DNA from: JAJCYK01 sp965212195
GTDB lineage: Bacteria > Bacteroidota > Bacteroidia > Cytophagales > Cyclobacteriaceae
Assembly (NCBI GenBank): GCA_965212195.1
Contig: CBDBUW010000012.1
Location: forward strand, 445,357 to 509,356
Reading direction: 5' to 3'
DNA: 64,000 nucleotides
In this document: piece after piece, positions 8,348-16,517 of the stretch
Layout of the letters: each line of letters begins with the position of its first letter
Numbering within the stretch: the stretch's first letter is position 1
Program-made: the position numbers and the translations under genes
The notes under the pieces: generated by a model
Told to the model about the DNA's origin: nothing
Database searches by the model: none
Seen by the model: only the letters and a program-made list of their open reading frames with translations

Positions 8348-10867
8348 ATGGCAGTAGGCGAAAATGAGAATATCATCCCTATAAATATTGAGGATGAAAT
8401 GCGGGGGGCCTACATCGATTATTCGATGTCCGTTATTATTTCCAGAGCTTTACCTGATGTTCGAGATGGTTTAAAACCGGTTCACCGGCGTATCCTATAC
8501 GGTATGGATGAGTTAGGTGTTAACTATAACCGACCGTATAAAAAATGCGCCCGTATCGTGGGGGATGTGCTGGGTAAGTATCACCCACATGGCGATACCG
8601 CGGTTTACGATACCATGGTACGAATGGCACAGGAATGGTCATTACGATATCCCATGGTCGACGGACAGGGTAATTTCGGAAGCATAGATGGGGATTCACC
8701 TGCCGCCATGCGATATACCGAGGCCCGCCTGCGCAGAATTTCCGAGGAGTTACTGGCTGATATTAAGAAAAATACGGTCGACTTCCAGGCTAATTATGAC
8801 GATTCCACCCATGAGCCCACGGTGCTGCCCGCCAAGATACCTAACTTGTTGGCTAACGGTGCCAGTGGTATTGCTGTGGGCATGGCCACCAACATGCCGC
8901 CTCATAACCTGAGAGAGGTAGTGGATGGAACCATTGCCTATATCGAAAACAATGAGATTACCATTGCGGGACTGATGGAGTATATCAAGGCTCCCGATTT
9001 TCCTACTGGAGGGATCATATATGGGTATCAAGGGGTCAAATCGGCTTTTGAAACCGGAAGAGGACGTGTGGTCATGCGGGCTAAGGCCATCATTGAGACT
9101 AATAAGAAAGGGCGTGAGCAGATCATAGTCTCCGAGATCCCTTACATGGTCAATAAAGCCAGTATGATCGAAAAGACCGCTAATCTGGTTAATGAAAAAC
9201 GGCTAGAGGGTATCTCCGACATTCGGGATGAATCGGACCGCACTGGACTACGTATTGTTTATGTGCTTAAGAAGGATGCAATTGCCAACGTCGTTTTAAA
9301 CAATTTATTTAAGTACACACAGCTGCAATCCTCTTTCGGAGTGAACAATGTAGCCTTGGTCAAGGGTCGACCCCTAACGCTGAACCTACTAGATCTAATC
9401 CGTCATTTCGTAGATCACAGGCATCAGGTGGTTATCCGTCGTACGGAATATGACCTGCAAGAAGCTGAAAAAAGAGCCCACATTCTTGAAGGATACCTGA
9501 TCGCCCTGGATCATTTAGATGAAGTAATCAGCTTAATTCGTAATTCTCGGGATCCGGAAACGGCAAAAACCGGGTTGATAGAGCAATTCGAGCTTTCGGA
9601 TATCCAGGCAAAAGCGATATTGGAAATGCGCTTGCAAAGACTCACCGGTCTGGAGCGCGATAAGATCACAAAAGAATATGGGGAAGTAGTAGAGCTTATC
9701 AAAAATTTGAAAGAGATCCTGGGTGATGAGGGTCTTCGTATGCAAATTATAAAGGATGAGCTGAATGAGATGAGAGACCGCTATGGTGACGACCGCCGTA
9801 CCGAAGTGGAGCACAGTGCCGACGATTTCACGGATGAAGATATGATCCCCAATGAGGAAATGGTGATAACCATTAGCCATCAGGGATATATCAAGCGTAC
9901 ACCTCTCACGGAGTATCGCACGCAGGGCCGGGGTGGAGTAGGAGCCAGGGGTGTAACAACTAAAGACGATGACTTTACAGAACATCTTTTCACGGCCTTT
10001 ACTCATAACTACCTTTTGATATTCACTGAATTTGGAAAAGTATTTTGGAAAAAGGTGTGGGCCATTCCTGAAGGGACCAAGGTTGCCAAAGGCAGACCCA
10101 TTCAGAATCTAATCAACATTGAGCAGGGTGACGTAGTCAGAGCGGTCATCAATGTTCAAAATCTGAAAGATGAAGATTATATAAATAATCATTATCTGAT
10201 CATGTGCACCCAAAAAGGTACCATTAAAAAGACCAGCCTGGAAGCATACAGCCGCCCTAGAACTAATGGCATAAATGCTATTACGATTAATGAAGGGGAC
10301 AAACTGTTGGAGGTCAAGCTCACCAATGGAGATAATCACATTGTAATAGCTAAGAAATCCGGAAGGGCTATTCACTTCCACGAAAAGGACGTTCGGCCCA
10401 TGGGCAGAACCGCTGCCGGAGTAAGGGGTGTTACCCTTGAGGGGGCAGAAGACCGGGTAGTAGGTATGGTTTGTGTGAGTAGAGTGGAGAGTGACCTAAT
10501 GGTAGTTTCTGAAAAAGGATATGGAAAACGTTCCTCCATTGATGATTACCGCATTACAAAGAGAGGTGGTAAAGGAGTCAAAACCATTAATGTAACCGAA
10601 AAAACCGGCGCCCTGGTTTCCATAAAAGAGGTTGTAGATTCCGATGATCTAATGATCATCAATAAATCAGGTATTACTATAAGAATGGGTGTAGATACCG
10701 TCCGGGTAATGGGCAGAGCCACGCAAGGGGTTAAGTTGATTCGATTAAACGATGGAGATGAGATCAGCTCCGTGGAAAAAATAGAAAATTTTGAAGAACC
10801 TGAAACAGGCACGGAAATTGATGAATCTGAAACAGGCACGGAAATTGATGAAACTGAAAATGAATAA
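8348..10867 (+). CDS. gyrA: DNA gyrase subunit A
   Basis: This 839-residue protein is the breakage-reunion subunit of DNA gyrase, which introduces negative supercoils with GyrB. The N-terminal winged-helix/tower domain contains the catalytic AAMRYTEARL motif with active-site Tyr123 preceded by Arg122. The quinolone region reads HPHGDTAVYD, with Thr84 at the position equivalent to E. coli Ser83 and Asp88 equivalent to Asp87. The GyrA box, QGRGGVG near residue 526, separates the catalytic part from the six-bladed C-terminal pinwheel and marks it as gyrase rather than topoisomerase IV. The acidic tail (from about residue 815) contains a tandem duplication. gyrB is not in the window. Confidence 0.97.
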   Translation: MAVGENENIIPINIEDEMRGAYIDYSMSVIISRALPDVRDGLKPVHRRILYGMDELGVNYNRPYKKCARIVGDVLGKYHPHGDTAVYDTMVRMAQEWSLRYPMVDGQGNFGSIDGDSPAAMRYTEARLRRISEELLADIKKNTVDFQANYDDSTHEPTVLPAKIPNLLANGASGIAVGMATNMPPHNLREVVDGTIAYIENNEITIAGLMEYIKAPDFPTGGIIYGYQGVKSAFETGRGRVVMRAKAIIETNKKGREQIIVSEIPYMVNKASMIEKTANLVNEKRLEGISDIRDESDRTGLRIVYVLKKDAIANVVLNNLFKYTQLQSSFGVNNVALVKGRPLTLNLLDLIRHFVDHRHQVVIRRTEYDLQEAEKRAHILEGYLIALDHLDEVISLIRNSRDPETAKTGLIEQFELSDIQAKAILEMRLQRLTGLERDKITKEYGEVVELIKNLKEILGDEGLRMQIIKDELNEMRDRYGDDRRTEVEHSADDFTDEDMIPNEEMVITISHQGYIKRTPLTEYRTQGRGGVGARGVTTKDDDFTEHLFTAFTHNYLLIFTEFGKVFWKKVWAIPEGTKVAKGRPIQNLINIEQGDVVRAVINVQNLKDEDYINNHYLIMCTQKGTIKKTSLEAYSRPRTNGINAITINEGDKLLEVKLTNGDNHIVIAKKSGRAIHFHEKDVRPMGRTAAGVRGVTLEGAEDRVVGMVCVSRVESDLMVVSEKGYGKRSSIDDYRITKRGGKGVKTINVTEKTGALVSIKEVVDSDDLMIINKSGITIRMGVDTVRVMGRATQGVKLIRLNDGDEISSVEKIENFEEPETGTEIDESETGTEIDETENE
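10800..10853 (+). repeat. 27-bp tandem duplication in the gyrA acidic tail
   Basis: Two adjacent 27-base units beginning CTGAAACAGGCACGG (10800-10826 and 10827-10853) encode two copies of ETGTEIDE-x near the GyrA C-terminus. Only the last base differs between the units, so the duplication is recent. Acidic GyrA tails are known to modulate wrapping and supercoiling in E. coli; an effect here is inference. Confidence 0.9.
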
Positions 10868-10920
10868 TAATTAAGAATTATTCACTAACTTAATATTTAG
10901 GAATTATACAAACGTTTATT

Positions 10921-12075
10921 ATGAAAAAGCTTGCACTACTTGTTACTTTTTGCCTGATAGGAGCTGGCATCTATGCTCAGAATTCAGCTGTCAACAAGGC
11001 AACACAATACTTGAATAAAGGTGAGCTGCTCCAGGCCAAGGAACAAATTGATCTGGCTTCAGCACACGAAAAAACCATAAATAAACCGCAAACCTGGTTT
11101 ACCAGGGGGCAGGTTTATGAAAAAATCGCATTTAGCGAAGATCCCGCGGTGGCGGACATGTCAGACAGCGCCATGGAAGAAGCTCTGGTGGCTTATAACA
11201 AAGCCAAAGAGCTGGATGATGCAGGAAAATATGAAAGCCTGAGCGATATTCAGGTTGACAATATGTGGGGACAACTAATCAATAAGGGAGCTGAGTATTA
11301 CAATAACAACGATTATGAAAATGCTCGGAAGTACTTTGAGAAGTCTTCCAACATAAAACCAGAAGATACCACAGCTTATTACTATGCAGGTATTGCCGCG
11401 CAACAAAATGAAAACTATGATGCCGCCCTGACCAACTACTACAAGCTAATTGAGTTGGATTACCATAATGAAGATATCTACAGCAGCATGGTTTATCTGG
11501 AAAGAGCTCACAACGAGGATAATGAAAAAGCCTTAGAAGTACTCTCCAAGGCTAGAGAGCACTATCCTGATAATGAAGCTCTTATGAAGGAAGAGATCAA
11601 TTTGTTGATCATCACTGAAAAAACCGATCAAGCCAAGTCCAAACTGGAAGCTGCCATTCAAGCAGAACCAGACAATGCTAACTTATATTATAATTTAGCT
11701 TATATCAGTGAACAAACAGGTGATATGGATGAGGCCGTGGAATACTACAAGAAAGCTATTGAAGTTGAACCGGAGTACTTTGACGCCACCTTTAACTTAG
11801 CGGTAAACTACTACAATAAAGCTGCTGAAGTTTTGAAAAAGGCCAACGAGATGGATCTAAGGACCTATCAGAAAGAGGGTAAAAAGATCGAGGAAGAGGC
11901 ACGAGGAGAATTTGCCAATGCGCTACCTTATCTAGAAAAGGCTCACGACATCAAGCCCGATGACAAGATAGTATTGGAGACCTTACAGACCGTTTATGTG
12001 CAGCTAAAAATGAACGACAAAGCAGAAGCCATTTACAAAAAGATGGAAGAACTGGGTTACACTACAGAGGAGTAA
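10921..12075 (+). CDS. Periplasmic tetratricopeptide-repeat protein
   Basis: This 384-residue protein has a signal peptide (MKKLALLVTFCLIGAGIYAQ) followed by at least six TPR units, for example around residues 125-160 (YYNNNDYENARKYFEKSSNI) and 255-290 (AVEYYKKAIEVEPE). It ends in a highly charged helical segment. The architecture suggests an exported scaffold for protein-protein contacts; the partner is unknown. It lies 53 bases after gyrA and ends with a strong intrinsic terminator, so it may be the last gene of a gyrA transcript. Confidence 0.85.
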   Translation: MKKLALLVTFCLIGAGIYAQNSAVNKATQYLNKGELLQAKEQIDLASAHEKTINKPQTWFTRGQVYEKIAFSEDPAVADMSDSAMEEALVAYNKAKELDDAGKYESLSDIQVDNMWGQLINKGAEYYNNNDYENARKYFEKSSNIKPEDTTAYYYAGIAAQQNENYDAALTNYYKLIELDYHNEDIYSSMVYLERAHNEDNEKALEVLSKAREHYPDNEALMKEEINLLIITEKTDQAKSKLEAAIQAEPDNANLYYNLAYISEQTGDMDEAVEYYKKAIEVEPEYFDATFNLAVNYYNKAAEVLKKANEMDLRTYQKEGKKIEEEARGEFANALPYLEKAHDIKPDDKIVLETLQTVYVQLKMNDKAEAIYKKMEELGYTTEE

Positions 12076-12101
12076 GTCCATATAAAATGCAGCATTTTGT
12101 T

Positions 12102-12133
12102 AAGGCGGTTCCCTAGCGGAACCGCCTTTTTTT
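12102..12133 (+). terminator. Intrinsic terminator after the TPR gene
   Basis: A perfect 11-bp stem (AAGGCGGTTCC at 12102-12112 with GGAACCGCCTT at 12118-12128) with a five-base loop runs into seven T residues at 12127-12133. Confidence 0.93.
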
Positions 12134-12386
12134 GTAAGTACAGGTGTAAGAATTCCTAATTAAAATACCCTTGTAGATAGAAAACACGTAGTAATTCCAG
12201 AATTAAAAGACGGGTATTTTTACGGGGGCAGGTAGGTGAAAATACGAATACTATTTTTTTTAAAATATTGATTATCAGATCAATATAAATATTTCTTAAA
12301 GTAGCGAACAAATATCAGTTTAGCTGTAATTAATAGGCATAAGTTGATTCGTTAAGTACCGTTAATTTCATTTCCTTGCTCTGACT
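12134..12386. other. AT-rich intergenic region upstream of the PD40 gene
   Basis: About 250 bases after the terminator contain long A/T tracts and no open frame, RNA signature or recognisable repeat. It presumably holds the promoter of the gene at 12387; no clear TAnnTTTG box at good spacing was identified. Confidence 0.4.
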
Positions 12387-13367
12387 ATGACTCAAGTGAT
12401 TCAAATTGACCGTAAACAATCTTTCCTTAGGATTATGTTGGTAAGATTGCTCTTCATGGTGGTAATTTTATTTATCGCACCCTTACAGGGATTAGGACAG
12501 GGTAATGATGATTTTGCACAGAAGAGATTATTAATGGAGATCATTAGTAATGACACTGAGGCAAACCCCATTATAAGCAGTGATGGAAGAACTTTATATT
12601 TCAACAGGCGGTACCATCCAGAAAATTTAAATGGAAAAGATGATGAACAGGATATTTGGTTCAGTGAATTGCAGGCTACTGGACTTTGGTCTGAACCCAC
12701 CAATCTTGGTGATATTATCAATGGACCGGATTATGATGCTATCTATAGTTTAAGCCCTGATGGTAGAATGGCGATATTCCATAATAGTCAAAGAAAAAAG
12801 CATCGTCCCATAGCTATTTCCAGATATATGGATGACTATGGTTGGGAAAGGCCGTTACCGGTAAAGATTGCCAACTATTATAATCTGAATCAGTATGCAG
12901 ATTTTCATCATAGCTTCTTACAAAACGTGCTGATCTTAGCAGTTGAAAGAGAGGATAGCCAGGGGAAACAGGATCTGTATTTGAGCTTTTTGCAGGAGAA
13001 CGGCTCTTATTCTGAACCGCAAAATCTGGGCCCTGTAGTAAATACTAGTGAATCTGATTTTGCACCGTTTCTTGGTCACGATAACCGATCTTTGTTCTTT
13101 GCCTCTTATGGTCATGATGGAATGGGAGGGAGCGACTTATACGTTAGTCATCGACTAGATGAGACCTGGGTGAACTGGTCAGAACCCGTGAACTTAGGAC
13201 CTTATATCAACACACCCGGAGATGAGACTTATATAAGTCTAACCGCTGATTTTGAGTATATGTATATTGACTCTCATGATCCTAACGGAAAGAACAGAAA
13301 CCTTTATCAGATTGAAACCCCTATGAAGTTTAATCCCTTTAAAAGACCCTACGCCCGCCGTAAGTAA
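12387..13367 (+). CDS. Secreted PD40 (WD40-like) beta-propeller protein
   Basis: This 326-residue protein has an N-terminal hydrophobic export segment (about residues 14-38, ending LQGLGQG). Repeated PD40 blades follow: PIISSDGRTLYFNRRY, DAIYSLSPDGRMAIFHN, DFAPFLGHDNRSLFFASY and TYISLTADFEYMYI, interleaved with DIWFS/DLYLS/DLYVS strands. Such propellers are common in Bacteroidota envelope proteins, often joined to an OmpA domain; none is present here, so it is a stand-alone propeller. The ligand is unknown. It is followed by a hairpin at 13393-13426. Confidence 0.82.
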   Translation: MTQVIQIDRKQSFLRIMLVRLLFMVVILFIAPLQGLGQGNDDFAQKRLLMEIISNDTEANPIISSDGRTLYFNRRYHPENLNGKDDEQDIWFSELQATGLWSEPTNLGDIINGPDYDAIYSLSPDGRMAIFHNSQRKKHRPIAISRYMDDYGWERPLPVKIANYYNLNQYADFHHSFLQNVLILAVEREDSQGKQDLYLSFLQENGSYSEPQNLGPVVNTSESDFAPFLGHDNRSLFFASYGHDGMGGSDLYVSHRLDETWVNWSEPVNLGPYINTPGDETYISLTADFEYMYIDSHDPNGKNRNLYQIETPMKFNPFKRPYARRK

Positions 13368-13392
13368 TATAACATATTAGTAGCTTTTTAGT

Positions 13393-13426
13393 ATAAGCCT
13401 GGATTTAACCGTTAATCCAGGCTTAT
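13393..13426 (+). terminator. Terminator-like hairpin after the PD40 gene
   Basis: A perfect 13-bp stem (ATAAGCCTGGATT at 13393-13405 with AATCCAGGCTTAT at 13414-13426) has an eight-base loop. The downstream T-tract is weak (GTTATTATTG), so termination may be less complete than at 12102. Confidence 0.75.
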
Positions 13427-13468
13427 GTTATTATTGCCCCCAAATACTGTAATGCTGTTTTATCAATT

Positions 13469-13476
13469 TATTTTTG
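13469..13476 (+). promoter_or_regulatory. Candidate -7 box for the first beta-helix-start gene
   Basis: TATTTTTG matches the Bacteroidota TAnnTTTG consensus and lies about 80 bases before the TTG start at 13558. The -33 region (TGTTTT near 13455) is only a loose match. Confidence 0.35.
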
Positions 13477-13557
13477 ACTTAACGGGTTACAATTCACCAG
13501 ATAAAAGTATATAAGAGAAATTGCACATATAGAAGTTAAAATATAAAATAATTAATA

Positions 13558-14127
13558 TTGAAAACATTCATAATCATATTCGCCCTACTCTTAGGAACAG
13601 TCAATTTCCTGGAAGCCAAAGAATTTGTGGTAAGCCGCACGGAAGATTCCGGAGAAGGGAGTTTACGCCAGGCCATACTTGATGCTAATGATCATTACGG
13701 ACCGGATAAAATCGTATTTAATATACCCATGAATGACCGCGGATTTCTGTCCTCAGACGTTACTGGTGAGCCAGGAGACGCCTTTTTTATCCGGTTAGTA
13801 AGCCCATTACCCAAAATCACAGAGGCCCTTATAATAGATGGCAAAAGTCAAACCCGCTTTACCGGAGATACTAATCCTGCCACCCCGGAATTTATGGGGG
13901 CTGAAGTGATCATTATGCATAAGAAGCTCATTGAACCGATTGATTCTGAACTTCCTGAAGGAATTTCACTGGAGAGCCATCATCAAATCGAGCAGGTAAT
14001 TATGGTCAGCAATACTGAGGTAATAATAGCGGCCACCATATTGATACAGGATATAGAGCTTAAGGAATGGCCCAAGAAATCAAAAAAGATCGCACAAGCA
14101 GTGGGAGGTAAGAACCCTCAGAGATAA
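13558..14127 (+). CDS. Short secreted beta-helix-start protein (CSLREA-like), copy 1
   Basis: This 189-residue protein is read from a TTG start at 13558; no ATG gives a complete signal peptide. The signal peptide (KTFIIIFALLLGTVNFLEAK) is followed by VSRTEDSGEGSLRQAILDAN, the opening motif of right-handed beta-helix adhesins and pectate-lyase-like proteins. A PLPKITEALIIDGKSQ rung and a GAEVII strand come next. In family members many further rungs follow, whereas here the protein ends after about two rungs plus a unique tail. It is roughly half identical to the two copies at 14837 and 18975. Function is unknown. Confidence 0.75.
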   Translation: MKTFIIIFALLLGTVNFLEAKEFVVSRTEDSGEGSLRQAILDANDHYGPDKIVFNIPMNDRGFLSSDVTGEPGDAFFIRLVSPLPKITEALIIDGKSQTRFTGDTNPATPEFMGAEVIIMHKKLIEPIDSELPEGISLESHHQIEQVIMVSNTEVIIAATILIQDIELKEWPKKSKKIAQAVGGKNPQR

Positions 14128-14171
14128 AAACAGAGATAAAAATATTTTTAGGTTCATAGCTGGTTGAAGAT

Positions 14172-14205
14172 GGGTCGGGCCTCGTGTAGGTCTGGCCCTT
14201 TTTTT
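14172..14205 (+). terminator. Terminator after beta-helix-start copy 1
   Basis: An 11-bp stem with three G-U pairs (GGGTCGGGCCT at 14172-14182 with AGGTCTGGCCC at 14188-14198) is followed by seven T residues. Near-identical hairpins follow the other two family members. Confidence 0.85.
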
Positions 14206-14388
14206 ATGGATAAAGGCTCTGGAAATCGAGGGTAGTCCACCTGCGCTGTACCTCCTTCGCTCCAGCGGTTCGATCGCCGGTAGAAGCTTAGGTGGTAGGA
14301 AACAATAGACAGAGACTGAGCCGTCGTCGTTGCATAAATCGTAAACTTTAAAATAGTCTTACCCTACCGTTTTTTTACACCAAATTTT

Positions 14389-14517
14389 GTCAGGGGGGCC
14401 CCGCCACCCACCCAATTTTAAGTTACTCATTGAGGGTATCGTTAGTTGAGATTGAGAAATATTTTTAATGAATCTCAACTGCCACATGAGCTTTATCTGT
14501 AAGCCGGCTCCCCTGAC
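14389..14517 (+). other. Structured non-coding element in the duplicated leader (copy A)
   Basis: The element is closed by GTCAGGGG (14389-14396) pairing with CCCCTGAC (14510-14517). Inside lies a perfect 10-bp stem, AGTTGAGATT (14444-14453) with AATCTCAACT (14471-14480). The same inverted repeats are present in copy B (18530-18656). Its first 75 bases belong to a dispersed repeat also seen near 28700, 49475 and 59440. It could be a structured untranslated leader or a small RNA; this is inferred from pairing potential only. Confidence 0.55.
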
Positions 14518-14595
14518 GTTTTATGCGTCGGTGAACGCAGATCGGACCAGAGACTGCCAGGGTTCCATCTAGAAACTCCAATCTCATAACCCCCG

Positions 14596-14685
14596 TTTTC
14601 TAGGTGTTTTACCTACTTGGTGAACATTATCATGTTCCCAACATTTCCTTTTTCTCTCTAATCTATAGGCGAAACACCTAGAAAA
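14596..14685 (+). other. Long inverted repeat upstream of copy A (cruciform/hairpin)
   Basis: A perfect 14-bp inverted repeat (TTTTCTAGGTGTTT at 14596-14609 and AAACACCTAGAAAA at 14672-14685) encloses a second hairpin, GAACAT-TATC-ATGTTC, at 14622-14637. Copy B keeps both (18735-18748 with 18811-18824). It may be an RNA structure in the 5' leader or a protein-binding cruciform. Confidence 0.6.
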
Positions 14686-14836
14686 ACCCTTTCAGTGACT
14701 CTATACTTATCGAACTAAAACCCCTGTTTATCGAAACTTCTAGTGGATTCATCGAAGCTGAGGCCAAAGCCGGTTACATCAATCACCTAAAGGGTATCTA
14801 AGTAAAACTCGTACAACAAATCTTAAATTTTTTTAA

Positions 14837-15364
14837 ATGACAAAGCGATTCTTCATATTTTCATTCTTAATCTTCAGTCTTTCTCAGTTCTCCTTTGCTA
14901 AGGACATTATCGTCACCAATACGCAGGATTCCGGCGAGGGTTCATTACGAGAGGCTATCGTAATAGCCAATAAGACTCCCGGTGCCGACAAAATCAAATT
15001 CAATATCCCTATGACCGACCAGGGCTTTCTGCCGGGTGCTGTCACGGGCGAACAAGGCTGGGCTTTCTTCATCAGATTAGAGCGTGCACTTCCTGAAATC
15101 TCCCATTCCTTGATTATCGACGGTAATAGTCAAACCATGTTCACTGGCGATACCAATAAAGTTATAGCTGGTAAGACTCAAGGCGCAGAGGTGATCATTT
15201 ATTATCACAAGAGTGTTAAAAAAGTGCTTCCTGGTGAGATCGCAACCGCCAGTACCGAGCAAAACCTGGATCAGTTGGTATGGTTCGACCAGGTAGAAGT
15301 ATCTACTGACAATACTTCTAAAAAGATATTCAACGCAGAGGGTGGAAGAATCCAAATGAGATAA
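14837..15364 (+). CDS. Short secreted beta-helix-start protein (CSLREA-like), copy 2
   Basis: This 175-residue protein has signal peptide MTKRFFIFSFLIFSLSQFSFA, then VTNTQDSGEGSLREAIVIAN, the typical start of right-handed beta-helix proteins. An IPMTDQGFLPGAVTG segment, the rung LPEISHSLIIDGNSQ and a GAEVII strand follow. It stops where full-length family members continue with many rungs, so it is a miniature. The protein is identical to that at 18975-19502, and the two genes differ only by silent changes. A long structured leader precedes it and a terminator follows. The role is unknown; a secreted or surface-exposed protein is likely. Confidence 0.82.
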   Translation: MTKRFFIFSFLIFSLSQFSFAKDIIVTNTQDSGEGSLREAIVIANKTPGADKIKFNIPMTDQGFLPGAVTGEQGWAFFIRLERALPEISHSLIIDGNSQTMFTGDTNKVIAGKTQGAEVIIYYHKSVKKVLPGEIATASTEQNLDQLVWFDQVEVSTDNTSKKIFNAEGGRIQMR

Positions 15365-15394
15365 TACTTAAGATTTAGACTGATTGAAGAATGG

Positions 15395-15425
15395 GTCGGG
15401 CCTGAATAAGGCTCGGCTTTTTTTT
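15395..15425 (+). terminator. Terminator after beta-helix-start copy 2
   Basis: A nine-pair stem with two G-U pairs (GTCGGGCCT at 15395-15403 with AGGCTCGGC at 15409-15417) runs into eight T residues. Confidence 0.85.
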
Positions 15426-15552
15426 GTTATTAAGTAAGTGGACACCACCATAGTAGACAAGTGTTTCGAGATAAAATGCTTCGTTGAAGATACACGATTC
15501 CGGGCTCTTGGTTGCTCTTAGTTTGCTAATCGCCGACCTTCTATCTGATACC

Positions 15553-15584
15553 AAAAAGCCCCCATTTCATAGGGGGCTTTTTTT
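15553..15584. terminator. Bidirectional terminator between convergent genes
   Basis: AAAAAGCCCCC (15553-15563) pairs with GGGGGCTTTTT (15572-15582) around an eight-base loop. A and T tracts on both sides let it act for the plus-strand gene at 14837 and the minus-strand gene at 15599. Confidence 0.93.
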
Positions 15585-15598
15585 AGTACATACTCATG

Positions 15599-16141
15599 TT
15601 ATGCCAGCTGACCAGGTGAAATCCAGTAGTCGACCTGGATTCTGTTAAGCATACGCTGCTTGCGCTTGATCCTGGATAGGCCGGTTTCACATTTACTCAT
15701 GACTTCCTGGTCAATAGACCTTAGATAACCCTTCTGGTAATGTTGAGATGCTTCAACTAATTGTCCGGATATCTCATAAGCTTGAGCCATTTTCAAATAA
15801 ATATAATCGCCTGCAATTCCAGTCTGTGTTAAAGCTTGTTGACAAATTTGCAACGCTTTTGAACACTCCTCTCTAAGTAGATACATGTTGACCAACCAAT
15901 AGTATGCTGGAATTAATATGGGGCAGTGCTCCAGCGCCAGTTTGAAATGATAGATAGCAGTACCATCATCATCCAATTGACTACCGTAGATCTTACCCAG
16001 TAGAAAATGCGCTGGTCCGTGGTTAGGTTCTTCCTCCAGAAACTTAATTAAAAGTCTCTTAGCCTCCAGATAATTCCACTCCTCCATATACTCATTAGCC
16101 TTGAGTATGTATTCGTCATTATGGTGGAATATGTTGTCCAT
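15599..16141 (-). CDS. Small cytoplasmic TPR protein
   Basis: This 180-residue protein is read from the ATG at 16141 (MDNIFHHNDEYILKANEYME). An in-frame start further upstream at 16231 would run through a terminator hairpin and is rejected. It consists of about four TPR-like helix pairs (LEAKRLLIKFLEEEPNHGPAHFLLGKIY, ...ALQICQQALTQTG..., VEASQHYQKGYLRS) and has no signal peptide. Such small TPR proteins usually serve as adaptors; the partner is unknown. It is monocistronic, with terminators on both sides. Confidence 0.75.
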   Translation of the reverse strand: MDNIFHHNDEYILKANEYMEEWNYLEAKRLLIKFLEEEPNHGPAHFLLGKIYGSQLDDDGTAIYHFKLALEHCPILIPAYYWLVNMYLLREECSKALQICQQALTQTGIAGDYIYLKMAQAYEISGQLVEASQHYQKGYLRSIDQEVMSKCETGLSRIKRKQRMLNRIQVDYWISPGQLA

Positions 16142-16179
16142 GGTAATAAATAATTGTTTGTACTTAAAATTAAGGGCAT

Positions 16180-16215
16180 AAAAAAGCCCAGTTCCCATAA
16201 AGTGGGAGCTGGGCT
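16180..16215 (-). terminator. Minus-strand intrinsic terminator
   Basis: Read on the minus strand, AGCCCAGCTCCCA pairs with TGGGAACTGGGCT (16203-16215 with 16185-16197, one mismatch) and ends in six T residues (16185-16180). It lies 39 bases upstream of the TPR gene start and downstream of the AraC gene's own terminator, so it must terminate something initiated in between or act as a leader attenuator. Confidence 0.85.
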
Positions 16216-16237
16216 GCCTTCTAAAGTACAAACCTTT

Positions 16238-16303
16238 TCACTCCCAGGTTAACCGCATTAGCTGTTTTCCTTTCAATTGTTTGATATCTTGTCTTCTTTT
16301 CAT
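16238..16303 (-). CDS. Possible 21-residue small ORF between two terminators
   Basis: An ATG at 16303 opens a 21-codon frame encoding a strongly basic peptide (begins MKRRQDIKQLKGKQ, ends WE) with stop at 16238. It starts seven bases after one terminator and ends 23 bases before the next. No ribosome-binding site or homologue is known to me, so it may be chance. Confidence 0.2.
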   Translation of the reverse strand: MKRRQDIKQLKGKQLMRLTWE

Positions 16304-16309
16304 ATCAAT

Positions 16310-16340
16310 AAAAAAACCCTGACGATGGCTCATCAGGGTT
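16310..16340 (-). terminator. Terminator of the AraC regulator gene
   Basis: Read on the minus strand, AACCCTGA (16340-16333) pairs with TCAGGGTT (16322-16315) around a ten-base loop, followed by seven T residues (16316-16310). It stands about 180 bases after the AraC gene stop. Confidence 0.85.
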
Positions 16341-16517
16341 AACAATTAGATTATTTATCTATTTATCAACGTAATTTGAGCCATCTATACCGGCAGACCA
16401 AATCCACCTGGCAGATCAATTCATTTCTAGTTTGTACAGAGTTCATATAGTTTTTATCTGAACGCGAGTTTAAGAAAATGGTTGAGGATTTACAAATGAA
16501 ATTTTCAATAGTTCCCC

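Larger units (their letters stand above)
14331..15432 (+). repeat. 1.1-kb direct repeat, copy A
   Basis: This stretch recurs at 18473-19569, about 4.1 kb downstream in the same orientation, with only scattered substitutions and a few single-base length changes in homopolymers. It covers about 500 bases of non-coding leader, the whole gene at 14837-15364 and its terminator. The left boundary is at TGCATAA and the right just after GTTATTA; outside these points the sequences diverge completely. No transposase or terminal inverted repeat is seen at the boundaries, so copying by recombination or gene conversion is more likely than transposition. Confidence 0.95.

Noticed and set aside
14140..14836. 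Insertion sequence or transposase remnant between beta-helix genes
   Set aside because: No transposase-like frame, terminal inverted repeats or target duplication seen.
15599..16231. Longer start (16231) for the small TPR protein
   Set aside because: The added 30 codons run through the terminator hairpin at 16180-16215; ATG 16141 begins the TPR-like sequence.
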